From Gammaproteobacteria bacterium (GTDB lineage: Bacteria; Pseudomonadota; Gammaproteobacteria; GCA-001735895): 5,108 bases of DNA. Below the pieces are notes generated by a model. It worked only from the letters and a program-made list of their open reading frames with translations, was not told where the DNA came from and did not search any database. A program made the translations under genes and the position numbers. This document shows positions 1-5,108 of the stretch, piece after piece. Position 1 is the first letter of the stretch. Every line of letters starts with the position of its first letter. The DNA lies in contig JANTFY010000185.1 of assembly GCA_024763185.1 (NCBI GenBank), positions 1 through 5,108 on the forward strand, in the 5' to 3' direction.

Positions 1-573
1 GCCAAAGCCATTACGATCGGTGAAATACCGGATCAGTTGGCGCAAGCGGATATCGTGATTTCGTCGACCGCCAGCCAGTTGCCGATACTGGGCAAGGGTG
101 CAACGGAGTCGGCCCTGAAAAAACGTAAACATCGCCCTATTTTTATGGTAGATCTGGCCGTGCCGCGTGATATTGAGGCCGAAGTGGGCGGTCTGGATGA
201 TGTATTTTTGTATACCGTGGATGATCTTAAGGAGGTTATCGACGAAAACCGCCGCTCGCGCGAGGAGGCGGCTGACGAGGCCATGGATATCATCGAAACC
301 GAGGTACAGCATTTTGACCACTGGGTGAAAACGCACCAATCAGCCGATGAGATTCGCTCTTTGCGCGGCAATGCCGAACTGGTTAAACAGGAATGCCTGA
401 AAAAAGCACGGTTGATGCTGGAAAATAAGGAAGATCCGGCCCGGGTACTGGATGTGCTGGCTTCCAATCTGACCAATAAACTCATTCACGGGCCGACCCT
501 GGAAATGCGCAGGGCATTGAAAGAAGATGATCAACAGTTGATTCAGTTATTGCACTCCCTGATCAAAAACTGA
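1..573 (+). CDS. hemA: Glutamyl-tRNA reductase, C-terminal part (5' end outside window)
   Basis: Glutamyl-tRNA reductase makes glutamate-1-semialdehyde from glutamyl-tRNA using NADPH. It is the first committed step of C5-pathway tetrapyrrole (heme) synthesis in the cytoplasm. The frame is open from base 1, so the gene is cut by the window edge; 190 residues are visible of a family usually near 420. Seen here: the end of the NADP-binding domain, with the family stretch SSTASQLPILGKG (fragment residues 21-33) and VDLAVPRDIE (50-59), then LYTVDDL, then the long charged helical dimerisation domain up to residue 190, including the conserved LTNKLIHGPT segment. The catalytic N-terminal domain is not in the window. 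The gene ends with tandem stops TGA TAA, 40 bases before prfA, as in the conserved hemA-prfA-prmC cluster. The assignment is secure. Confidence 0.97.
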   Translation, partial: AKAITIGEIPDQLAQADIVISSTASQLPILGKGATESALKKRKHRPIFMVDLAVPRDIEAEVGGLDDVFLYTVDDLKEVIDENRRSREEAADEAMDIIETEVQHFDHWVKTHQSADEIRSLRGNAELVKQECLKKARLMLENKEDPARVLDVLASNLTNKLIHGPTLEMRRALKEDDQQLIQLLHSLIKN

Positions 574-602
574 TAAACGCTGTTTTACTACGATTTCCCC
601 GC

Positions 603-608
603 AGAGGT
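603..608 (+). promoter_or_regulatory. Ribosome binding site of prfA
   Basis: AGAGGT lies 5 bases before the ATG at 614 and is a good Shine-Dalgarno match. It fixes the prfA start. It is the clearest ribosome binding site in the window; prmC, the small gene and moeB all lack one as good. Confidence 0.7.
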
Positions 609-613
609 ACACA

Positions 614-1702
614 ATGAAACCGTCCATATTGAGCAAGCTTGAAATTCTCAGCGCGCGTCATGAAGAAATTGCCGGATTATTATCCGAGCCTGAAATCATC
701 AATGATCAAAACCAGTTTCGCAGCCTGTCGATGGAATATGCGCAGCTGGAAGACGTGGTCAAGGCTTTCGAGGCTTACCGCAGCGCCGAACAGGATTTTA
801 ATGGTGCCCAGGAAATGCTCAAGGAAGACGATGCCGAGCTGCGTGAGATGGCCGAAGAGGAACTGGACGATGCGCGTCAGCGCATGGAAGGCCTGGAGCT
901 GGAGTTACAGAAACTGTTGCTGCCGAAAGACCCCAATGATAACAGCAATGTTTTTCTGGAAATCAGGGCCGGCACCGGTGGAGACGAGGCGGCGATCTTT
1001 GCCGGTGACCTGTTCCGCATGTACAGCCGTTTTGCAGAAAGCAAGAAATGGCAGGTTGAAGTGCTCAACAGCAATGAAGGCGAACATGGCGGTTACAAGG
1101 AAATTATCGCGCGAATTATTGGCGCCGGTGCCTACTCCTACCTGAAGTTTGAATCCGGCGCTCACCGTGTACAACGTGTGCCCGAAACGGAGTCACAGGG
1201 CCGCGTGCATACCTCGGCCGCCACCGTGGCGATTATTCCCGAAGCAGAAGACGTGAAAATGATCGAAATCAATCCGGCCGATTTACGCATCGATACCTTT
1301 CGTGCATCCGGCGCCGGTGGTCAGCACGTCAATAAAACCGATTCCGCGATCCGCCTGACCCATCTGCCTACCGGCACGGTCGTGGAATGCCAGGATGAAC
1401 GTTCTCAACACAAAAACAAGGCGCGTGCGATGTCGCTGCTGCAGGCGCGAATCTACGACGCCGAAAAACAAAAACAGGAAAAGGAACAGGCGGCGGAACG
1501 TAAATCGCTGGTGGGCAGTGGTGATCGCTCGGAACGCATTCGAACCTATAATTTCCCCCAGGGCCGCCTGACCGATCATCGCATCAATCTAACCCTGTAC
1601 AAACTCGATGACGTTATGTCCGGTGATATGGGGCAGGTCATAGAGCCATTGATGAACGAACATCAGGCTGAACAATTAGCCAGCCTGGCGGCAGAAAACT
1701 GA
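614..1702 (+). CDS. prfA: Peptide chain release factor 1 (RF1)
   Basis: RF1 reads UAA and UAG stop codons in the ribosomal A site and triggers release of the finished protein. At 362 residues it has the normal family length. Seen in order: an N-terminal helical domain rich in Glu (about 1-105); the RAGTGGDEAAIFAGDLFRMY core segment; the stop-codon recognition tripeptide P190-E191-T192 within RVPETESQGRVHTSA (PxT is typical of RF1; E. coli has PAT); and the peptidyl-transferase-centre loop GAGGQHVNKTDSAIR with G235-G236-Q237. The C-terminal part carries the conserved ERSQHKNK and RIRTYNFPQGRLTDHRI stretches. Q237 is the expected target of PrmC, encoded next. The ATG start is supported by AGAGGT five bases upstream. 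The TGA stop overlaps the inferred prmC start. No key residue is missing. Confidence 0.98.
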   Translation: MKPSILSKLEILSARHEEIAGLLSEPEIINDQNQFRSLSMEYAQLEDVVKAFEAYRSAEQDFNGAQEMLKEDDAELREMAEEELDDARQRMEGLELELQKLLLPKDPNDNSNVFLEIRAGTGGDEAAIFAGDLFRMYSRFAESKKWQVEVLNSNEGEHGGYKEIIARIIGAGAYSYLKFESGAHRVQRVPETESQGRVHTSAATVAIIPEAEDVKMIEINPADLRIDTFRASGAGGQHVNKTDSAIRLTHLPTGTVVECQDERSQHKNKARAMSLLQARIYDAEKQKQEKEQAAERKSLVGSGDRSERIRTYNFPQGRLTDHRINLTLYKLDDVMSGDMGQVIEPLMNEHQAEQLASLAAEN

Positions 1703-2541
1703 TTCACACCATCAAACAACAGCTTGAATGGGCCAGCCAGAAACTGGAACCCAGTAGTGACAGCGCAAGGCTGGACAGCGAAATCCTGCTGGCATTTTGC
1801 CTGCATAAAAACCGCAGTTACCTGATGACCTGGCCTGAAAAGGAATTAAACCCGGATCAGCTCGACTGTTTCCAGGATTTGGTCAGGCGCAGGCTGGATC
1901 AGCCCATTGCTTACCTGACGGGCACCCGCGAATTCTATTCGATGGAGCTCAAAACCAATAAACACACGCTGGTACCGCGGCCCGAGACCGAGATGCTGGT
2001 TGACCGGGTATTGCAGTTAATCGGCGATAAACAATCAGCGCGTATACTGGAGCTGGGTACCGGAACCGGTGCCATTGCACTGGCGATAAAACAACATGCC
2101 CCGCAATGTCTCATCCTTGCCACAGACGTAAACCCGGAGACCCTGGCCGTGGCCAAAGGCAATGCATCACAACATCGGCTGGATGTGCAGTTCCTGTTAT
2201 CGGACTGGTATCACTCGGTCAGTGCACAACCAGGGTTTGATATCATTGTTTCAAATCCGCCTTACATCGCGGCTGGAGACAGCTGCCTTAAGGAGGGTGA
2301 CCTGCCTGCAGAGCCGCGACAGGCCCTGACCAGTGGTGAAAGTGGGCTGGAGGCGTTACAGGTCATCATTCAACAGTCCGGTGAATATCTGAATAAAAAA
2401 GGCTGGATCGTGCTCGAGCACGGTTATGATCAAGCGCAGGAGGTGCAGAAAATGTTGCAACAGAACGATTTTGTTGAGATCGGTCTGTTAACCGATTTCA
2501 ATGATTTGGCACGGCTGACCTCGGCACGAAAAAGCAGTTAA
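1702..2541 (+). CDS. prmC: Release factor glutamine N5-methyltransferase PrmC, probable ATT start
   Basis: PrmC transfers methyl from S-adenosylmethionine to the GGQ glutamine of release factors. Measured from ATT 1702 it has 279 residues, close to the E. coli protein (277). Seen: an N-terminal helical substrate-binding domain (WASQKL, then RLDSEILL at 23-30); the segment PIAYLTGTREFYSMEL; SAM-binding motif I ELGTGTG (117-123); the catalytic N185-P186-P187-Y188 motif in IVSNPPYI; and a C-terminal LEHG with DFNDLARLTSARK. The start is unusual. The frame is closed by TGA at 1669-1671, and the first ATG (1825, residue 42) would delete the conserved N-terminal domain. No ATG, GTG or TTG lies between. 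ATT 1702 shares a base with the prfA stop (TGATT), and CTG 1699 is the alternative. Family and function are secure; the exact start is inferred. Confidence 0.93.
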   Translation: MHTIKQQLEWASQKLEPSSDSARLDSEILLAFCLHKNRSYLMTWPEKELNPDQLDCFQDLVRRRLDQPIAYLTGTREFYSMELKTNKHTLVPRPETEMLVDRVLQLIGDKQSARILELGTGTGAIALAIKQHAPQCLILATDVNPETLAVAKGNASQHRLDVQFLLSDWYHSVSAQPGFDIIVSNPPYIAAGDSCLKEGDLPAEPRQALTSGESGLEALQVIIQQSGEYLNKKGWIVLEHGYDQAQEVQKMLQQNDFVEIGLLTDFNDLARLTSARKSS

Positions 2542-2570
2542 AAGGGCAATCAATACCATCAAGAAAAGTG

Positions 2571-2599
2571 TTGAATTTTACTATTTGCCAGCGTACGCT
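2571..2599 (+). promoter_or_regulatory. Weak candidate sigma-70 promoter before the small gene
   Basis: TTGAAT (2571-2576) and TACGCT (2594-2599) are separated by 17 bases. The -35 box is reasonable, but the -10 box matches the consensus at only three positions. Transcription would start at about 2606, practically at the ATG of the small gene, giving a leaderless or nearly leaderless transcript. The -10 box sits inside the dyad at 2585-2606. The gene may equally be read from the upstream operon. Confidence 0.25.
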
Positions 2600-2606
2600 T
2601 TGGCAA
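2585..2606. repeat. Interrupted inverted repeat abutting the start of the small gene
   Basis: Left arm TTGCCAGCGT (2585-2594) pairs with right arm ACGC + TGGCAA (2595-2598, 2601-2606), with two extra T bases at 2599-2600. The centre AGCGTACGCT (2590-2599) is a perfect 10-base palindrome. The last base is the A of the ATG at 2606. No T-tract follows, so it is not a standard terminator. As DNA it could be an operator, and as RNA a hairpin at the start codon. Both roles are inference. Confidence 0.5.
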
Positions 2607-2986
2607 TGGATGAGCCTATTTACATCAGAAAAAGAATGGTTTGCCTGACCCGCTCAGGTCCGCAAACCCAGGCGAAGGAAGCCTGCGCTGCGTTGCGCGG
2701 CGTTAAGGGCATTATCGATGTACATCCCATCAGCAGTTATCGCCTGTCTCTGACCTACTCCCTGGAAGACTTAAGCTTTGAACTGGTGGAGGCTTTATTG
2801 ACTGAGCTGGGTTTTTATCTGGATTCATCGCTATTTGCGGTAATACGCCGCAATGTCTACCAATACCTGGAAGATAATGTGCGTGAAAAGATTCATGCTG
2901 ACGAGAAGGAACAGTCACTGGTCTGTAATATCAACGATGAATTGCGGCATGACGAGCCGGAGAAGTACTGGAATAATTACCGGTAA
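2606..2986 (+). CDS. Small protein of unknown function, possible HMA-like ferredoxin fold without CxxC
   Basis: I do not recognise this 126-residue protein with certainty. It has no signal peptide and no membrane segment, so it is probably cytoplasmic. The visible pattern suggests a beta-alpha-beta-beta-alpha unit: strand RKRMVCLT (8-15), helix QTQAKEACAALRGV (20-33), strand GIIDVHP (35-41), strand YRLSLTYS (45-52), helix SFELVEALLTELGF (57-70). This resembles heavy-metal-associated (HMA) domains, including the 'VKGIIDV' turn, but the CxxC of that family is absent; the cysteines are C13, C27 and C107. A charged helix (76-96) and a polar tail ending EPEKYWNNYR follow. I chose ATG 2606; an in-frame TTG at 2585 would add seven residues, but it lies inside the dyad. 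No clear Shine-Dalgarno is seen. It is 64 bases after prmC and 255 before moeB. That it is a real gene is likely; its function is open. Confidence 0.75.
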   Translation: MDEPIYIRKRMVCLTRSGPQTQAKEACAALRGVKGIIDVHPISSYRLSLTYSLEDLSFELVEALLTELGFYLDSSLFAVIRRNVYQYLEDNVREKIHADEKEQSLVCNINDELRHDEPEKYWNNYR

Positions 2987-3028
2987 GTATTGTCCTGCTG
3001 CAAGGGGCCATCAGCGGCCTTAAGCCTT

Positions 3029-3056
3029 AAATATCCGGCATCAAATATCCGGCATC
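3029..3056. repeat. Two perfect tandem copies of a 14-base unit
   Basis: AAATATCCGGCATC occurs at 3029-3042 and again, directly adjacent and identical, at 3043-3056. The following AA begins a third copy that breaks off. It looks like a slippage-type or recent local duplication. No function is apparent. Confidence 0.9.
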
Positions 3057-3151
3057 AATTTGTTCCTGTTATAGGTGGATGTAGGCTGAGCAGGAATTCA
3101 CATTCAATAGAATATATTTCTTCGCAGCAACATAAGCATATAAAACGTGCG

Positions 3152-3178
3152 CGAGCATTTTATCCGATTAAATGCTTG
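3152..3178. repeat. Inverted repeat overlapping the moeB promoter candidate
   Basis: CGAGCATTT (3152-3160) pairs with AAATGCTTG (3170-3178): eight Watson-Crick pairs plus one G-T, with a 9-base spacer. No T-run follows on either strand, so a terminator is unlikely. The right arm ends in the TG of the extended -10 element, a plausible place for a repressor site. The regulatory role is inferred. Confidence 0.45.
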
Positions 3179-3185
3179 ATATGAT
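3177..3185 (+). promoter_or_regulatory. Extended -10 promoter candidate for moeB
   Basis: TGATATGAT reads as TGn followed by TATGAT, which matches the TATAAT consensus at five of six positions. No good -35 box lies 16-18 bases upstream, as is usual for extended -10 promoters. Transcription would start near 3192, giving a leader of about 50 bases. Confidence 0.4.
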
Positions 3186-3241
3186 AAAAACGAACAACAA
3201 TCTATCTGCGCCAACTTTCGAACCATAGTAAAATCCCCGTC

Positions 3242-3997
3242 ATGAAAGACGAACAACTCCTGCGCTACAGCCGTCAGATCATGCTGCCTGATATCGATGT
3301 CGAAGGGCAGCAAAAATTGATTGATGCCACGGTGCTGGTGATCGGTCTCGGCGGGCTGGGATCTTCAGTGGCCTATTACCTGGCCGGCGCGGGTGTTGGG
3401 CATTTAATCCTCAATGATTTTGATAAGGTGGACTGGAGCAATCTGCAGCGCCAGATTATCCATAATGAAAATCGCATTGGCACCAATAAAGCGGAGTCTG
3501 CCAGGCAGACGCTTGCAGCCTTGAATTCAGATATCAAGATTACTGCTATCAGTGACAGGCTGGACAAGGCGTCGTTGTTGGAACTGGCGAAAACCTGTGA
3601 TGTGATTGTTGATGGAACGGACAATTTCCGTAGCCGTAATTTGATTAATGAAATCAGCCTGCTCAGTGGCAAACCACTGGTTTCCGGAGCGGCAATTCGC
3701 ATGGAGGGCCAACTCAGTATTTTTAATGCTTCAGATGACAGCCCCTGTTACCAGTGCCTGTACGGTAATAATACCGAAGATGAAGACATGACCTGTTCCA
3801 ATAACGGGGTGCTGGCCCCCGTGGTTGGCATTATCGGTGCGCTTCAGGCTAATGAAACGATCAAGTTACTGGCCGGTTTCGGTGATACTCTGGAAGGACG
3901 CTTGCTGATCCTGGATGCAAAAAGCATGAGTATTCGCACTTTGGCACTGGCACCGGACCCTGCCTGTGATTGTCATCAGTTGCATAACAATGGCTAA
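3242..3997 (+). CDS. moeB: MoeB/ThiF-family adenylyltransferase, probably molybdopterin-synthase adenylyltransferase
   Basis: MoeB uses ATP to adenylate the C-terminal glycine of MoaD so that it can be sulfurated for molybdopterin synthesis; ThiF does the same to ThiS. At 251 residues it has the length of E. coli MoeB (249) and lacks the rhodanese domain of eukaryotic relatives. Seen: nucleotide loop GLGGLGSS (35-42); NDFDKVDWSNLQRQ with D59 and R70; K83; DGTDNFRSRN with D127 (these match ATP-site residues D62, R73, K86 and D130 of E. coli MoeB); C169-x2-C172; C185 in TCSNNG, at the place of the ThiF/MoeB reactive-position cysteine; and GVLAPVVGIIGALQANE. The second zinc pair is C242-D-C244, one residue shorter than the usual CxxC. 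Its place after prmC matches Pseudomonas-type moeB; no thi gene is nearby, but ThiF is not excluded. The ATG has no Shine-Dalgarno. Confidence 0.88.
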   Translation: MKDEQLLRYSRQIMLPDIDVEGQQKLIDATVLVIGLGGLGSSVAYYLAGAGVGHLILNDFDKVDWSNLQRQIIHNENRIGTNKAESARQTLAALNSDIKITAISDRLDKASLLELAKTCDVIVDGTDNFRSRNLINEISLLSGKPLVSGAAIRMEGQLSIFNASDDSPCYQCLYGNNTEDEDMTCSNNGVLAPVVGIIGALQANETIKLLAGFGDTLEGRLLILDAKSMSIRTLALAPDPACDCHQLHNNG

Positions 3998-4896
3998 GGG
4001 TTGGTAGCCTTTTGCGGTCGATTTACCAGGTAAACTCCGATGAGTATCAGTAGCCCTCCTAACAACAGGGACAGTGTTATGGTTTCATCGAGAATGATAT
4101 AACCCATAATGATGGCACTGACCGGCACAAAAAATACAAATACCGCACCTTGTGAAGCTCCGAGTTCTTTCACGCCTGCAAAAAACCAGACAAATCCCGC
4201 TGCTGTGCCGAGTATGGCGAGGTAAGCGATTGAGCCCATCAAGGTCGGGGTGAGTTTGGCGCTAAAAGTCTGCCCGCTAAGCACTATCCATATAGCCAGA
4301 AGTAAACTTCCGCTGATACAGGAGTAGGTGACCAGGCTTAAGGGGTCAAGTGGCGATTCAGAGTGCATCAGTTTTTTACCCAGCAGGGTATAAACAGCCC
4401 AGGATAATGAACTGCCTAACAATGCAAACTCCCCTGCTCCAATATTGGTGGAGAAAAGATGAGCCAGGTCTCCGCGTGACAATACCAGCGTGACTCCTAT
4501 GCTACTGAGTAATAGACCGATAGCATGGACAGAGCGGATGAACTGATTAAAAAACCAGGCTGAGCCCAGCATCACCCATATGGGGTTAGAGGTGATGATC
4601 AGGGCGCCACGACCGGCTTCTACGGTTTGTAGGCCAAAAAAGAAAAACAGGTTGTAAATGGTCACCCCGCTTAAACCCAGTAACAGAATATAAAAAATCT
4701 GCTGTCGGTTGAGGCGGGGTAAGTAACCCTGGTGAAGATATAAAATAACCAACAACGCCAGGGAAGCCGTAGCAAAACGTAATAAAGCCGCGACTTCGAC
4801 CGAGGTATCGATGACCGCGTATTTCGCAGCAATAAAGGTACCTCCCCAGGCAAGAACCGCTGCGCTTAACTTGATATAAATCAGTAAGCGTGGCAT
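3994..4896 (-). CDS. EamA/DMT-family inner-membrane transporter
   Basis: This is a drug/metabolite transporter superfamily protein of 300 residues, the usual EamA length, with about ten membrane helices in two repeated halves. The first half carries AAVLAWGGTFIAAKYA (12-27), the second AGEFALLGSSLSWAVYTLLGKK from about 152, both typical EamA openings. Further family marks are the TSNPIWVMLG stretch (102-111) in the first half and FVPVSAIIMGYIILDE near the end of the second. Members export metabolites or amino acids; the substrate cannot be read from the sequence. The start is fixed by the TGATG overlap with the upstream TraB/GumN-like gene, which suggests translational coupling; I see no strong ribosome binding site. 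Its TAG stop overlaps the moeB TAA, and the genes converge with no terminator between. The family call is secure; the substrate is unknown. Confidence 0.93.
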   Translation of the reverse strand: MPRLLIYIKLSAAVLAWGGTFIAAKYAVIDTSVEVAALLRFATASLALLVILYLHQGYLPRLNRQQIFYILLLGLSGVTIYNLFFFFGLQTVEAGRGALIITSNPIWVMLGSAWFFNQFIRSVHAIGLLLSSIGVTLVLSRGDLAHLFSTNIGAGEFALLGSSLSWAVYTLLGKKLMHSESPLDPLSLVTYSCISGSLLLAIWIVLSGQTFSAKLTPTLMGSIAYLAILGTAAGFVWFFAGVKELGASQGAVFVFFVPVSAIIMGYIILDETITLSLLLGGLLILIGVYLVNRPQKATNP

Positions 4897-5108
4897 CAGT
4901 CTAGCTGGGTGATTTTGAAACCGGCTTGACGTAGTCGAAACAGCAGGCCATCCGTACCCAGCAGGTGGGCGGTACCCACCAGGACCATTTCAGTATCTGC
5001 AGTTTCCAGCATGCGCATTATTTGAGGCATCCAGTTATCATTGCGTTGCACCAAAAGCTGTTGGTAAACCGGTTCAAATTCGGAGCGCATAGGTTCTACA
5101 AATAACGC
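4896..5108 (-). CDS. TraB/GumN-family protein, C-terminal end (5' end outside window)
   Basis: The frame is open to the window edge, giving the last 70 residues. ATG at 5088-5090 is an internal methionine, because the codons before it (ALFVEP) continue in frame. The fragment has the C-terminal marks of the TraB/PrgY/GumN family: R22-N23-x-x-W26, then MVLVGTAHLLGTDGLL (41-56) with histidine H48 in a 'VGxxHLxG' motif, then a final LRQAGFKITQLD. In this family, related to the Tiki/erythromycin-esterase-like fold, a pair of Gx2H motifs is thought to bind metal and support hydrolysis; only the second motif is visible. The N-terminal signal peptide common in GumN-type proteins would be outside the window. 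The TGA overlaps the ATG of the transporter gene (TGATG), so the two are probably one operon. The function of the bacterial family is poorly known. Confidence 0.88.
   Translation of the reverse strand, partial: ALFVEPMRSEFEPVYQQLLVQRNDNWMPQIMRMLETADTEMVLVGTAHLLGTDGLLFRLRQAGFKITQLD

Larger units (their letters stand above)
2987..3241. other. 255-base intergenic region before moeB
   Basis: The gap is AT-richer than the flanking genes and has no convincing gene; a TTG-initiated 64-codon frame at 2990-3184 has no family features and is dismissed. It contains a 14-base tandem duplication (3029-3056), a weak distant inverted repeat TTCCTG/CAGGAA (3063-3068 and 3091-3096), a 9-base-pair inverted repeat (3152-3178) and an extended -10 element (3177-3185). 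No riboswitch is recognised. The arrangement suggests that moeB has its own promoter. Confidence 0.6.

Noticed and set aside
1190..1192. PET instead of PAT in the RF1 stop-codon recognition tripeptide, as a sign of altered stop codon use
   Set aside because: The family rule is PxT, and the middle residue varies between species; the genes here also use TAA, TAG and TGA as normal stops.
3002..3021. GGGGCC/GGCCTT hairpin after the small gene as a terminator
   Set aside because: The stem needs G-T pairs and no T-run follows, so it does not meet the pattern of an intrinsic terminator.
3063..3096. TTCCTG/CAGGAA inverted repeat and a GTAGGCTGAGC stretch as a relic of a dispersed gammaproteobacterial repeat
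   Set aside because: The arms are only six bases with a 22-base spacer, and the stretch is too short and degenerate to assign to a repeat family.
2990..3184. 64-codon TTG-initiated plus-strand frame in the moeB upstream gap
   Set aside because: It has no ribosome binding site and no family features, and it translates the 14-base tandem repeat; it looks like chance coding.
2987..3241. Molybdenum-cofactor riboswitch upstream of moeB
   Set aside because: The gap shows only short simple inverted repeats and none of the multi-stem structure expected; that motif is usually upstream of moaA or molybdate transport genes.
3104..3313. Minus-strand 69-codon frame across the moeB start
   Set aside because: It is antisense to the moeB N-terminus and its likely promoter region, with no protein-like features.
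5088..5090. ATG as the true start of a short 64-residue gene
   Set aside because: The frame stays open to the window edge with family-like residues before it, so it is an internal methionine of a longer TraB/GumN protein.

Overview
The window looks like a piece of a gammaproteobacterial chromosome of moderate base composition. The evidence is the gene order hemA (3' end) - prfA - prmC - small unknown gene - moeB on the plus strand. From general knowledge, hemA-prfA-prmC is a conserved gammaproteobacterial cluster, and moeB follows prmC in Pseudomonas-type genomes. The genus cannot be named from the sequence. I see no mobile element, CRISPR array, tRNA or rRNA.

Plus strand, 1-2541: the C-terminal part of glutamyl-tRNA reductase (tetrapyrrole synthesis) is followed after 40 bases by peptide chain release factor 1, and then, with overlapping stop and start, by PrmC. 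PrmC methylates the glutamine of the GGQ motif of release factors, so substrate and enzyme are co-encoded. The prmC frame has no ATG, GTG or TTG where its N-terminus must begin. The likely start is an ATT (or CTG) overlapping the prfA stop.

Plus strand, 2542-3241: a 126-residue protein of unknown function, with a possible ferredoxin-like (HMA-like) fold lacking the metal-binding CxxC, starts directly after an interrupted 22-base dyad. A 255-base AT-richer gap follows. It holds a 14-base tandem duplication, a hairpin-like inverted repeat and an extended -10 promoter candidate.

Plus strand, 3242-3997: a MoeB/ThiF-family adenylyltransferase. The genomic position favours MoeB (molybdopterin synthase activation). 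Its second zinc-binding cysteine pair is C-x-C instead of the usual C-x-x-C.

Minus strand, 5108-3994: the C-terminal end of a TraB/GumN-family protein is joined by a TGATG stop/start overlap to a 10-TM EamA/DMT-family transporter. The transporter gene converges on moeB, and the two stop codons overlap. I found no clear new multi-gene system. The most notable points are the unusual prmC start, the dyad in front of the small unknown gene and the altered zinc site of MoeB.
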